NCBI GenBank assembly: GCA_046309815.1
Contig: JBKCOJ010000003.1
Span: forward strand, 57,083 to 121,082
Direction of reading: 5' to 3'
Length of the DNA stretch: 64,000 nt
Source of the DNA: CAITNM01 sp021298215
Lineage (GTDB): Bacteria > Pseudomonadota > Alphaproteobacteria > Paracaedibacterales > CAITNM01
Made by a program: the position numbers and the translations under genes. Shown in pieces: positions 42,712 to 52,412 of this stretch (position 1 is its first letter; each line of letters opens with the position of its first letter). The notes under the pieces were generated by a model. That model worked only from the letters and a program-made list of their open reading frames with translations, was not told the origin of the DNA and did not search any database.

Positions 42712-45384
42712 ATGCTTTCTAATTTGATGCGTCACTTCTTTGGTTCCGCAAATGATCGTTTTATTAAACAACAGCTAAAGGTTGTCGCAAAAATTAACGA
42801 TTTAGAAAGTCATTATCAAACATTAAGCGACGACCAATTAAGGGAAAATACTTTGCGCTTTAAGGAACGCGTTGCAGGAGGTGAAACTCTTGACGACTTA
42901 CTCCCCGAAGCTTTTGCTAATGCACGTGAAGCCGCAAAGAGAGTACTGGGACTACGCCCTTTTGATGTTCAGCTTATTGGCGGTATTGTTTTACATAAAG
43001 GCATGCTCGCTGAAATGAAAACCGGCGAAGGAAAAACTCTTGTAGCAACTCTTCCCATGTATCTGAATGCTTTATCCGGAAAAGGCGCACATTTGGTAAC
43101 TATCAATGATTACCTAGCAAAACGTGACGTTGAATGGATGGGAGGCATCTATCGATTCTTAGGACTTAGCGCAGCTTGCATTTACCATGAGCTCACCGAC
43201 TCTCAACGTCGTGAAGCTTATGCTTGCGATATCACGTATGGAACAAACCATGAATTTGGGTTTGACTATTTGCGAGACAACATGAAGTTTCGCAAATCAG
43301 ATTTAGTGATGCGTGATTTCAATTATGCCATCGTTGACGAAGTCGATAGCATTTTAATTGATGAAGCACGAACTCCTTTGATTATTTCTGGCTCCGCGGA
43401 AGATTCTTCTGACCTTTACACAAAAATCAACGATGTGATCTCAATTTTAAATGATAACGACTATGAAAAGGACGAAAAGCAACACAGTGTCATGCTGACT
43501 GAGTCGGGCATCGAGAAAATTGAGCATGCTCTACGAGAAAAAGGTATTATCAAAAATTATGGTTTATATGATGTACAAAGCATTTCCATTGTTCACCATG
43601 TGCAAGCAGCCCTAAAAGCCCATAAATTATACACTCGTGATGTTGAATACATCGTAAGTGATGGCGAAGTCATCATTATTGACGAATTTACAGGGCGTAT
43701 GATGGAAGGACGCCGATATTCCGACGGCCTCCATCAGGCAATTGAAGCAAAAGAAAAAGTTGAGATTGCAGAAGAAAATCAAACATTGGCTTCTATTACC
43801 TATCAAAATTTCTTTAGACTTTATCCAAAATTAGCCGGTATGGCAGGCACTGCGATGACCGAAGCGCCCGAATTTGATGAAATTTATAAGCTTCGCGTCG
43901 CTGAAATCCCGACGAATCGTAAAGTCACACGCGTCGATGCGGATGATGAAATTTATTTAACAGCAAGTGAAAAATACAAGGCTGTTTTGAAGTTAGTACG
44001 CGATTGTCAAGCAAAGGGTCAGCCTGTATTAATTGGTACAACTAATATTGAGAAATCAGAACTTCTTTCAACTCTTCTAAAAGTTGAAAATATCAAACAT
44101 CAGGTGCTAAACGCACGACACCATGAACGAGAAGCAACGATTATTGCTGAGGCTGGTCAAAGTGGAGCAATAACAGTGGCTACTAACATGGCAGGCCGCG
44201 GTACCGATATAAAACTCGGTGGAAATTGGGAGATGCGTGTTAAAATTGAATTGGCAGACATACCAGAGGGACCAGAACGTGAAAAAGCAATTCAGCGTAT
44301 CAAAGATGAAGTCGCTATTGATGAAGAAAAAGTTAAAGCAGCTGGTGGGTTATACATCATAGGCACCGAACGCCATGAAAGCAGACGCATCGATAACCAA
44401 TTACGCGGACGTGCTGGACGTCAAGGTGATCCTGGCGCTTCGAAATTCTTCATCTCGTTAGATGATGATCTAATGCGCATATTTGCCTCAACAGATAAGT
44501 TACGTGACTATTTACGTAAAATGGGTGCTCAAGAAGATGAAGCTATTTCCCATCGCTATATCAGCAAATCTTTAGAAAAGGCACAACAGAGAGTAGAAGC
44601 AAGAAACTTTGATATCAGAAAACATTTGTTACGCTATGACGATGTCATGAACGATCAACGAAAAATTGTCTATGCACAACGTCGAGAACTAATGGAAAAA
44701 GAAAGCATCAAAGAAATGGTTGCGGAAATTCGCGAAGATGTAGCTCAAGAGCTAGTATTAGGACACTTACCTTCTGATAGCGTCGCAAATAATTGGGATT
44801 TTGAAGCTCTAAAAACAGAATGTGAAGCTGTTTTTGATATCCAATTGGATGTAAAAAAACTTACAGAAAATCCTAATGCTTCGGCAGGCTTTTTAACCGA
44901 ACTTGTTACCAAAAAGGCTAAAGAAAAAGCTGAGCTTCTTGAAAAGGAAATTGGGGAAGGCGCTGTACGACACGCAGAAAAGAGTATCCTACTGCGTATT
45001 CTTGATCAGCACTGGAAAGATCATTTATTAGTTCTTGATCATATTCGTCATGGAATCAATTTACGTGCTTATGCTCAAGGAAATCCTTTGAATGAGTATA
45101 AAAGAGAAGCGTTTAATCAATTCCAACTGATGATGAGTAGGTTAAAAATTGACTTCTTAAGCGCTCTGCATCACTTCAAAACATCTGCGCCAGTAGATAT
45201 TGCTTTAGATGAAATGTTGGGTAATGTTGACTTTACAAAGATGCGAGCAAATTACCCAGAAGAAGGTGAAGAAGAGCTACCGCAAGTTCAAATGGCAACA
45301 CCCGATCAGAAAATATCTAGAAATGCACTTTGTCCGTGTAATTCAGGAAAGAAGTTTAAGCATTGCCATGGAGCTATTGATTAG
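42712..45384 (+). CDS. secA: Preprotein translocase ATPase SecA
   Basis: 890 residues. Walker A MKTGEGKTLVA, DEVDSILIDEARTPL as the DEAD-type Walker B, helicase motifs including NMAGRGTDIKLGG, and the peptide-binding and scaffold domains are all in place. The C-terminal tail ends with the zinc motif CPCNSGKKFKHCHG, which binds SecB and phospholipid. SecA drives the export of the many signal-peptide proteins encoded in this window. It is a single gene with 139 bases of upstream space. Confidence 0.98.
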   Translation: MLSNLMRHFFGSANDRFIKQQLKVVAKINDLESHYQTLSDDQLRENTLRFKERVAGGETLDDLLPEAFANAREAAKRVLGLRPFDVQLIGGIVLHKGMLAEMKTGEGKTLVATLPMYLNALSGKGAHLVTINDYLAKRDVEWMGGIYRFLGLSAACIYHELTDSQRREAYACDITYGTNHEFGFDYLRDNMKFRKSDLVMRDFNYAIVDEVDSILIDEARTPLIISGSAEDSSDLYTKINDVISILNDNDYEKDEKQHSVMLTESGIEKIEHALREKGIIKNYGLYDVQSISIVHHVQAALKAHKLYTRDVEYIVSDGEVIIIDEFTGRMMEGRRYSDGLHQAIEAKEKVEIAEENQTLASITYQNFFRLYPKLAGMAGTAMTEAPEFDEIYKLRVAEIPTNRKVTRVDADDEIYLTASEKYKAVLKLVRDCQAKGQPVLIGTTNIEKSELLSTLLKVENIKHQVLNARHHEREATIIAEAGQSGAITVATNMAGRGTDIKLGGNWEMRVKIELADIPEGPEREKAIQRIKDEVAIDEEKVKAAGGLYIIGTERHESRRIDNQLRGRAGRQGDPGASKFFISLDDDLMRIFASTDKLRDYLRKMGAQEDEAISHRYISKSLEKAQQRVEARNFDIRKHLLRYDDVMNDQRKIVYAQRRELMEKESIKEMVAEIREDVAQELVLGHLPSDSVANNWDFEALKTECEAVFDIQLDVKKLTENPNASAGFLTELVTKKAKEKAELLEKEIGEGAVRHAEKSILLRILDQHWKDHLLVLDHIRHGINLRAYAQGNPLNEYKREAFNQFQLMMSRLKIDFLSALHHFKTSAPVDIALDEMLGNVDFTKMRANYPEEGEEELPQVQMATPDQKISRNALCPCNSGKKFKHCHGAID

Positions 45385-45475
45385 AGTTATTCACCCTATA
45401 CAATTTCCTTCATTGGTAATTATTGGATGTCATGGCCAAGCCTAAACGTGAAATTCAAGTTTGTAGGAACTGGTC

Positions 45476-46222
45476 TTACACCATTAACATCCCACCATTC
45501 ACGTGGATAGTTTGCCCTGTGATATAGCTTGCTTCATTACTTGCTAAGAACGCCACGGCTGCCCCAATGTCGTCTGGTTTTCCATACGCACCTGTAGGAA
45601 TATTAGATAACATTTTCTGTTTGACTGCTTCTGGCAAATCTTTTGTCATTGGCGTCTCGATAAAACCCGGAGCTACACAATTCACTGTCACACCGCGAGA
45701 TGCAGCTTCTTGCGCAAAGGCTTTTGACATGCCTATTAAGCCGGCTTTGGCTGCACAATAATTTACCTGACCAATGTTTCCACCAACACCCACAATCGAG
45801 GAGATATTAATAATTCTGCCATAACGTCTTCTCATCATTGCTTTTAACGCAGCTCTAGATATACGAAAATTTGAAGACAGATTTACATCAATTACCGCTT
45901 GCCAATCTTCATCTTTCATACGGATTGCTAGTGCATCACGGGTAATGCCTGCATTATTTATAACGATATCAATTTTCTCGCATAATTGCTCCGCTTTAGG
46001 GAATAGCTCTTCCACCGATTCTGGATTAAACAAATCGCAAGTAAGCACATGGGCCTGGCCACCATCTTTTTTTATTACATTAGCGGATTCTTGAAGTACT
46101 TCTTGTCGAGTGCCACTTAGCACAACTGTTGCTCCTTGCTTTGCAAGACATGTTGCAATTACCCCCCCGATTCCTCCACTCGCGCCTGTTACTAAAGCAT
46201 TTAATCCATTTAAAGAGAACAT
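45476..46222 (-). CDS. fabG: 3-oxoacyl-[acyl-carrier-protein] reductase
   Basis: 248 residues of short-chain dehydrogenase fold. The nucleotide loop is TGASGGIGG, the NNAG motif follows, and the catalytic Ser, Tyr and Lys are in NISSIVGVGGNIGQVNYCAAK. The terminal HVNGGMLMV is typical of FabG. It reduces 3-oxoacyl-ACP in fatty acid synthesis. No other fab gene is next to it here, so a related SDR role is possible but less likely. Confidence 0.93.
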   Translation of the reverse strand: MFSLNGLNALVTGASGGIGGVIATCLAKQGATVVLSGTRQEVLQESANVIKKDGGQAHVLTCDLFNPESVEELFPKAEQLCEKIDIVINNAGITRDALAIRMKDEDWQAVIDVNLSSNFRISRAALKAMMRRRYGRIINISSIVGVGGNIGQVNYCAAKAGLIGMSKAFAQEAASRGVTVNCVAPGFIETPMTKDLPEAVKQKMLSNIPTGAYGKPDDIGAAVAFLASNEASYITGQTIHVNGGMLMV

Positions 46223-46419
46223 TTTATTTCTTCGCCTTTTACGTTTCTATACTAATGTTTGTCGACTCTAGAAAAAATCATTACAGACAGCAAGCACATT
46301 TCAACAAAATAAAAATTAAATAAAATTATTAGAATATTTAACAATAAATAAATTATTATTTTACTTATATTTAATATAAAAATATTAATATTTAATGATT
46401 AAACAACCCGGAGAATAAA

Positions 46420-47424
46420 ATGCGATTTTTTTTAATAATGCTAACAATAATTACCTCATTATATTATGAGGCTGAGGGCGCAATGACCCCAAGCCAAAAT
46501 GACATAGCAGCTATAGAAGGATTAATAGATTATAGAGCTAGCAAAGGAAATGTTTGGCGAGATAATCTTACCAATCAATCTCTATATCGGTACAACGCTG
46601 CAGGAGCTCCTGTGCAAGCAGGGCTTGATGCTGATATTACTCTATCTCCACTCAATGCCACGACAATCACCATGGGATATTTGAATAATCCCGATTCTCC
46701 ACCTCAAGCTACATCCAGGAGTTCAGAACTAACATGCCTTATTGAAGACCCTCATTGGAAAGTTCTTTATATGCTTACTAAGAATTATAGGATCTCTTTA
46801 GGTAGAACTCAAAAAGATTGCCTCGGTAAAGATTTATACGAACTTGTTGGATCAAGTGAGTATAAACCAGCTGCTGACATGCGAGATATCACAAATATTT
46901 CTAGCCTCATCGATGCAATAGCTCCTTGTATTACCGCAGCAACCGCAACTGGACCAGTTGCAGGAATACCTGAATTTTCGGACGCATTGATGACAAATTT
47001 TGATAGACTTTTAACCTTTAGAGGAAACCTTAATAAAATACGCGTAGATTCTCGTGGCAATAGATTATACAGAATTGATAAGAGTAATACTTTGGTTGTG
47101 GCAGCGTATGATTTAGACGTAAAAGAAGATCTTTCAAATCTTGTAGACCTTATGTGTGATGCGGTAACACAAGGAATGCCAATTTCAAGTGCATCATCAA
47201 CACCAGCATCTGATATGCTCTCAGATTCCAATTTAAAAAGACTTTATGAAATGGTTGAAACATATAGGAAAAGCTATAATTTCTTTTCAAGAGACGCAGC
47301 AGGAAGAGCTTTATATCTTGAGGACAGAACCCAATCTGTTGATATGAGAGGAATTATTGATAAAAAAAGTCTACTCATGACTATTTTTCAATTCTTCCAT
47401 GAAAGCCTGAGGCCAGCACTTTAA
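46420..47424 (+). CDS. Secreted protein with four imperfect repeats
   Basis: 334 residues. A signal peptide (MRFFLIMLTIITSLYYEAEG) predicts export. The mature part seems to consist of four repeats of about 55 to 80 residues. Each has a helix with Leu and Tyr/Arg, then an Arg/Gly turn with LY (QSLYRY, KDLYEL, NRLYRI, RALYLE), then an Asp-rich strand, and a Leu-rich helix. Repeats 2 and 4 share a DMR(D/G)I segment. No family is recognised and no catalytic motif seen, which would fit a binding or scaffold protein. A GGAG site precedes the start. Confidence 0.65.
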   Translation: MRFFLIMLTIITSLYYEAEGAMTPSQNDIAAIEGLIDYRASKGNVWRDNLTNQSLYRYNAAGAPVQAGLDADITLSPLNATTITMGYLNNPDSPPQATSRSSELTCLIEDPHWKVLYMLTKNYRISLGRTQKDCLGKDLYELVGSSEYKPAADMRDITNISSLIDAIAPCITAATATGPVAGIPEFSDALMTNFDRLLTFRGNLNKIRVDSRGNRLYRIDKSNTLVVAAYDLDVKEDLSNLVDLMCDAVTQGMPISSASSTPASDMLSDSNLKRLYEMVETYRKSYNFFSRDAAGRALYLEDRTQSVDMRGIIDKKSLLMTIFQFFHESLRPAL

Positions 47425-47450
47425 TAAAAATTTTTGAAGAAACAAGATTT

Positions 47451-47485
47451 CATGATAGCCTGAAGCAAATTACGAGGCTGTCATG
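47451..47485 (+). promoter_or_regulatory. Inverted repeat covering the rocD start codon
   Basis: CATGATAGCCT (47451-47461) pairs at 10 of 11 positions with AGGCTGTCATG (47475-47485), around a 13-base loop. The right arm contains the GAGG ribosome-binding site region and the ATG of rocD. In RNA this hairpin would hide the start; as DNA it could be an operator. Confidence 0.45.
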
Positions 47486-48679
47486 AAACATCATATAAAA
47501 ACACTAGATGCGCGTTTTGGTGCACAAAACTATCATCCATTACCAGTTGTTCTTAATAAAGGCAGTGGCGTTTGGTTATGGGACACTGATGGTAAAAAAT
47601 ATCTTGATATGATGTCGGCATATTCAGCTGTTTCACATGGACATTGCCATCCTGAACTCGTTGAAGTTATGCACACACAAGCACAACATCTTTCCATGTG
47701 CTCTAGAGCATTTTTTAGCGACAAATTACCCTTATTATTAGAAAGGCTATGCGGTCTTTTAAATTATGATCGTGCGCTCATTATGAATTCTGGCGCCGAA
47801 GCTATAGAAACAGCTATCAAAGCGGCGAGAAGATGGGGATATTTGAAAAAAGGAATTCCCAATGATAAAGCGGAAATTATTGTTTTTGAAAATAACTTTC
47901 ACGGACGAACTGTAGGTATTATTAGTTTTTCTTCAGATGATGGATATCGCCATCAATTTGGCCCTTATTTACCGGGATTTCATATAGCTCCTTATGGCAA
48001 TATTGAAGGAGTAGAGAAGCTTATCAATAAAAACACCTGCGCGGTTCTGGTTGAACCCATTCAAGGAGAAGCAGGAATTGTCATGCCTCCCAAAGGGTGG
48101 CTCAAAAAATTAGAGCAACTTTGCAGAACGGAAAACGTCTTATTGATATGTGACGAAATTCAGTCCGGCCTGGGGCGCACGGGAACTTGGCTTGCTTCAG
48201 AACATGAAGATGTAAAACCCGATGCGGTTACACTTGGTAAGGCTTTAGGCGGAGGATTGTATCCTGTTTCTGCATTAGTTGGTCGCGAAGATTTAATGAA
48301 CGTTTTTAATCCGGGCAGCCATGGATCAACTTTTGGAGGTAATCCTCTCGCTTGTGCTATTGCTCACAAAGCCATAGATATTATGGAAAGAGACCAGTAC
48401 TTACAAAATAGTGCAGCTCTAGGACAGTACTTTTTAGAAAAGCTAAAAGAGATTTCTTCACCTTTAATAAAATCAGTAAGAGGAAAAGGATTATGGATTG
48501 GTGTAGATATTGATCCTGCAAAAAAATCCGGACGCCAGATATGTGAGGAACTGATGGACAAAGGCATTCTTTCCAAGGAAACACACGAAACTGTAGTGCG
48601 TTTTGCACCACCCTTAATTATTACAAAAGATGAAATTGATTATGCTTTAGGAATAATTAGCAAAGTATTTAGTGCATAA
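47483..48679 (+). CDS. rocD: Ornithine aminotransferase
   Basis: 398 residues of class III PLP aminotransferase. The PLP-binding Lys is in AVTLGKALGGGLYPVSA, and the pocket motif is CDEIQSGLGRTG. The N terminus AQNYHPLPVVLNKGSGVWLWD is typical of ornithine-oxo-acid transaminases and not of argD. It turns ornithine into glutamate semialdehyde. That would help the cell to use host arginine or ornithine, though the partner genes are not nearby. An inverted repeat covers the start codon. Confidence 0.92.
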   Translation: MKHHIKTLDARFGAQNYHPLPVVLNKGSGVWLWDTDGKKYLDMMSAYSAVSHGHCHPELVEVMHTQAQHLSMCSRAFFSDKLPLLLERLCGLLNYDRALIMNSGAEAIETAIKAARRWGYLKKGIPNDKAEIIVFENNFHGRTVGIISFSSDDGYRHQFGPYLPGFHIAPYGNIEGVEKLINKNTCAVLVEPIQGEAGIVMPPKGWLKKLEQLCRTENVLLICDEIQSGLGRTGTWLASEHEDVKPDAVTLGKALGGGLYPVSALVGREDLMNVFNPGSHGSTFGGNPLACAIAHKAIDIMERDQYLQNSAALGQYFLEKLKEISSPLIKSVRGKGLWIGVDIDPAKKSGRQICEELMDKGILSKETHETVVRFAPPLIITKDEIDYALGIISKVFSA

Positions 48680-48681
48680 AT

Positions 48682-49452
48682 TTATCTCACCCACGGATAG
48701 AGCATATATCGACGCTGGCCATTGAGATGCCATGTCAAAACTAAGAAAAGTGCATTATTCCTATCCATTTCGATATCAAATTTTGCATTACCAAAATTCA
48801 TTAAATCATTAATTATATAGGGGTAGTGAACCTGGGCAATGTAATATGTCTGTTGAATTTCTGTAAATCTACTAAAACTTTGTCGTAAAATTCTCTCCGC
48901 GTCCTGTTGCGACATACCTGTTCTTGGCACCATACTGCGCATTGGCAAAGGATTACCTTTTTGTGGAATTTGAACACGCACAGGGGTTTTCGTTTTCTTT
49001 TTTTCTTGCTCTTCTTGAGGAGTAATTTTTGAATAAGATACAACCCGAAAAACATGCGTTTTAATTCCACCCCAACAACACCCACCACTTTGCCAAGATA
49101 CTGTTGCATCAAGTGTTTCCTGGCTAAATGATAAATCTAAAGGATTTCCATACCGTCGTGTAAATGTTGTGATATCAACATATGCGTTGGGTGGAAATTC
49201 ATACTCCCCATGCCTGCTTAACAGTTGATTCAAATGAGCAATTGAAAAATGGTTTAAAGTATGAGCAGGACTTTTCTTTAATTCTTTTTGATAAATTTCT
49301 GTATAATTAGGTACCGAAACACAAGAAATCTGAGTACGAGTGTCAATATCTTCGATATTTTCTTGAGCTGCAATGGATTCAGCAGCATTCAGAAAATATT
49401 CTACTAATGCAAAACAAATAGCAAAATATCGCATAAAAATTCTCAAATACAC
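48682..49452 (-). CDS. Hypothetical secreted protein
   Basis: 256 residues. The N terminus (MRYFAICFALVEYFLNAAES after an upstream Met) looks like a signal peptide. Notable points are a GGCCWGG stretch near residue 126 and a Lys-rich QEKKKTKTPVRVQIPQKG loop. No family is recognised. Its stop is two bases from the stop of rocD. Either start Met (48682 frame, residues 1 or 8) gives export. No function is proposed. Confidence 0.55.
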   Translation of the reverse strand: MYLRIFMRYFAICFALVEYFLNAAESIAAQENIEDIDTRTQISCVSVPNYTEIYQKELKKSPAHTLNHFSIAHLNQLLSRHGEYEFPPNAYVDITTFTRRYGNPLDLSFSQETLDATVSWQSGGCCWGGIKTHVFRVVSYSKITPQEEQEKKKTKTPVRVQIPQKGNPLPMRSMVPRTGMSQQDAERILRQSFSRFTEIQQTYYIAQVHYPYIINDLMNFGNAKFDIEMDRNNALFLVLTWHLNGQRRYMLYPWVR

Positions 49453-49504
49453 GATATTTTTATTATAAAATAATAAAAGTTAATAATTTTATAATATATG
49501 AATT

Positions 49505-49927
49505 TTATTTTTCTCTGAGTGCTTTAATAATTGGTTCGTCTGCAAATGGAACTAAGTACTTATCAAGATCTTTCGGGTGAACCCACACAAAATTCGGCTG
49601 ATTTTCTTTCAAGATAACCTCACCGGTCCAAGATGAACACCTAAAAACAAACATATTCAAATGAAAATGATCATAGGTATAAGAAACAAACGTGAATGGC
49701 TCTATGTTTTCGATAGATACCTCAATATTAATTTCTTCAAATAATTCTCGCACCATTGTTTCTTGCGGTGTTTCAAAAGGTTCCACTTTGCCACCCGGAA
49801 ACTCCCACATTCCCCCCATGGACTTATGCAGAGGACGTTGAACTAAAAGAACGGAGTTATCCGATCTCTGTAAAACCGCAGCACAGCATAATACAGAAGG
49901 AACAGTAAGTGGCATATTGAGACTCAA
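49505..49927 (-). CDS. mutT: MutT-type nudix hydrolase (8-oxo-dGTP diphosphatase)
   Basis: 140 residues. The Nudix box GGKVEPFETPQETMVRELFEEI has all metal-binding Glu. The MGGMWEFPGGK lead-in is typical of MutT, which removes oxidised dGTP and prevents mutations. It stands alone among genes for secreted proteins. Other nudix substrates cannot be ruled out. Confidence 0.88.
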   Translation of the reverse strand: MSLNMPLTVPSVLCCAAVLQRSDNSVLLVQRPLHKSMGGMWEFPGGKVEPFETPQETMVRELFEEINIEVSIENIEPFTFVSYTYDHFHLNMFVFRCSSWTGEVILKENQPNFVWVHPKDLDKYLVPFADEPIIKALREK

Positions 49928-49993
49928 TTTTTCTTAATAACGACATATAGCACAAAGCAATTTCAGTGACTAATCAGAACTTTATTCTTTTAC

Positions 49994-50545
49994 TTACAGA
50001 GCTTCTAAAAATAGTATCGATCCTTCTATAGCCATTTCAATCCATTGCATTGTCAGCTTATGTCCCAAAATTATTTTACTTTCCATGGACTCTTGCTGAT
50101 TTTTTAAGAGAAAATGTGTTTTTTCCATAAATGTTCTTACTCTCTGTTTATGATTTTCATCTTGAAAGTCACATTTAAATCGCTGGCAGTCTCTCCTGCC
50201 ATAGATAATTTCCACCAGAATTTCTAGACTTAAACGAACACCCGTGCACCAGAAGTTGGTATAAAAGGTTAAAAAACCCACTCGTACACATCGTATTTCT
50301 TGTCTTCCTATCATTTTGCTTTCTATGGAATCAAATAAAATAGCGCTTAGAGACCTTACTCCATTTTTACATAAGTAAAGCGCAGGTAATGCTACTTCTT
50401 GTATAAGATCATAATTAGCAAACACTCTTCCACTACCTAAGGTTTCGGGAATTTCTTGAGCAATATCTATTTCTGCCGACACTAAAGTTGACACATATAA
50501 ACTAATAAAAAAAAATCCCCCCAATATTGAATTTTTCCAATTCAT
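49994..50545 (-). CDS. Hypothetical secreted protein
   Basis: 183 residues with a signal peptide (NSILGGFFFISLYVSTLVSA). The mature region is helical and contains six Cys, which may form disulfides in the periplasm or outside. Two short similar segments, ESKMIG and ESKIILG, lie about 70 residues apart. No family is recognised. The gene is single and monocistronic. Confidence 0.55.
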   Translation of the reverse strand: MNWKNSILGGFFFISLYVSTLVSAEIDIAQEIPETLGSGRVFANYDLIQEVALPALYLCKNGVRSLSAILFDSIESKMIGRQEIRCVRVGFLTFYTNFWCTGVRLSLEILVEIIYGRRDCQRFKCDFQDENHKQRVRTFMEKTHFLLKNQQESMESKIILGHKLTMQWIEMAIEGSILFLEAL

Positions 50546-50627
50546 TATTGACCTCAGAATGTAACGATTAACTGAAAAAGAAAGTTCAGTTTATAAATAA
50601 AAAATTAAATAACTATTAAGCGATAAA

Positions 50628-51125
50628 TTATGATTTACTTTTACGACGAATTTTCACATAAAAAGCACCGGTGCCACCATCTTCTGGTTTTGCAAAAGCG
50701 TAACCTGTCACAAATTCTGGCATTTTTAGAAGCCATTTAGGAGTTTGCTCACGTAAAATACTTGGATTATTTGGAGATCCTTTGCCTGTGATAATACGTA
50801 CCCAGCGCCATTTTTTATATGCAGCATTTTTTAAGAATTCGCGTAAAGCAGACTCTGCTGACGCTTGCGTAAAACCATGCAAATCAAGCTGCCCTTCGAT
50901 AGACATACTGCGTAAATTATTGGGATGAAGCTGTTCAACCGTTTGAGAGATGCTCACTTTAGGGTTAGGAAGTATTGGTTTTTTTTCAAAATTTTTCTTG
51001 GAAAGAGCTGGGGACACCTTTATTTTATCGTTCTTTAAAGGTCGGATATTTTTAATGAAATTCTCCCAAAGTGATTGATCATCTGGCGGTAATTTTTTAA
51101 CCATCGACACAATCCTTAAAGACAA
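50628..51125 (-). CDS. Smr domain protein
   Basis: 165 residues. The C-terminal half is an Smr domain: LDLHGFTQASAESALREFL, then VRIITGKGSPN, and a terminal GTGAFYVKIRRK. Smr domains nick DNA or RNA and occur as small single-domain proteins in proteobacteria and at the end of MutS2. The N-terminal 75 residues are basic and unstructured. DNA or RNA target is not evident. Confidence 0.87.
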   Translation of the reverse strand: MSLRIVSMVKKLPPDDQSLWENFIKNIRPLKNDKIKVSPALSKKNFEKKPILPNPKVSISQTVEQLHPNNLRSMSIEGQLDLHGFTQASAESALREFLKNAAYKKWRWVRIITGKGSPNNPSILREQTPKWLLKMPEFVTGYAFAKPEDGGTGAFYVKIRRKSKS

Positions 51126-51209
51126 ACATTAAGATACACCAGAAAATCACTTAGTAGATTCAGCCTAAGAAATTAGCTACATTAGCTATATTTTTTAAAT
51201 TACATCAAT

Positions 51210-52412
51210 ATGTTCAGCTTAGCACAACGCTTAAACTTAATAAAACCTTCCCCTACTCTTGCTATGACTGCAAAAGCCATTGCTTTGAGGGAACAAGGTA
51301 AAGATATCGTAAGTTTAAGCGCAGGTGAGCCTGATTATGATACCCCCCAATGGATTAAAGACACAGCCATTCAGGCGATACAAGAAGGACAAACAAAATA
51401 TACAGCTGTCAGCGGAACCATCTCTTTAAAGCAAGCAATTATAAAAAAATTTCATCGAGATAATCAGCTTACTTACGAAAACAACCAGATCGTCGTAAGT
51501 ACAGGCGGGAAACAAGTAATTTTTAATGCGTTGATGGCTACCATTGATGCAGGCGATGAAGTTATCATTCCCGCGCCTTATTGGGTATCATACCCAGATA
51601 TTGTAAGTTTGTTTGAAGGGCGTCCGGTTTTTATCAATTGCCCTATTGAAAATCACTTCAAATTACAGCCTGAACAATTACAAGAAAAAATCACATCCAA
51701 AACAAAATGGCTGATTTTAAATTCTCCATCCAATCCTACAGGGTGCGTGTACACAAAAGATGAATTGATTGCTATAGCAGAAGTGTTGCGAGAACATCCC
51801 CACGTACATATTTTATCTGACGATATTTATGAGTATCTTATTTACGATGATGCTTCTTTTTCAAATATCCTAAACGTTGCACCTGATTTAAAAGAACGCA
51901 CGCTTTTAGTGAATGGTGTATCAAAAGCCTATTCAATGACTGGGTGGCGTATTGGGTATGGCGCTGGGTCCAAGAATATTATTCAGGCGATGGTAGATCT
52001 GCAGTCACAAAGCACTTCAAATACGTCGTCTATTTCCCAGGCAGCAGCTGTTGCAGCCATTAATGGGTCTCACGATTTTTTAAAAGAATGGCTTGAAAGC
52101 TTTGCGCAAAGACGCGATTTTGTTATTAAAGAATTGGCAGAGGTTAAAGAATTACAAGTCATCAAACCTGCTGGCGCTTTTTATTTATACATAGGATGCA
52201 AAGAAGTTATTGGGAAAATTACTGCTTCAGGAAAAATTATCAAAACAGATAATGACCTCTGCAATTATTTTTTAGAAGAATATGATCTTGCAACTGTTAG
52301 CGGCGATGCATTTGGATTATCCCCATATTTCCGTATATCGTACGCTACAAATATCGAAGCATTAGAAAAAGCATGTGATAGGATTAAAAACGCTATTGGA
52401 GCTCTTAAATGA
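51210..52412 (+). CDS. aspC: Aspartate aminotransferase (class Ib)
   Basis: 400 residues of class I aminotransferase. SKAYSMTGWRIGY holds the PLP Lys, and the AGEPDYDTP and SPSNPTG motifs are present, as in the alphaproteobacterial class Ib AspC. It exchanges amino groups between aspartate and 2-oxoglutarate. It may also take aromatic or prephenate substrates. The following methyltransferase gene overlaps the stop by four bases. Confidence 0.92.
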   Translation: MFSLAQRLNLIKPSPTLAMTAKAIALREQGKDIVSLSAGEPDYDTPQWIKDTAIQAIQEGQTKYTAVSGTISLKQAIIKKFHRDNQLTYENNQIVVSTGGKQVIFNALMATIDAGDEVIIPAPYWVSYPDIVSLFEGRPVFINCPIENHFKLQPEQLQEKITSKTKWLILNSPSNPTGCVYTKDELIAIAEVLREHPHVHILSDDIYEYLIYDDASFSNILNVAPDLKERTLLVNGVSKAYSMTGWRIGYGAGSKNIIQAMVDLQSQSTSNTSSISQAAAVAAINGSHDFLKEWLESFAQRRDFVIKELAEVKELQVIKPAGAFYLYIGCKEVIGKITASGKIIKTDNDLCNYFLEEYDLATVSGDAFGLSPYFRISYATNIEALEKACDRIKNAIGALK

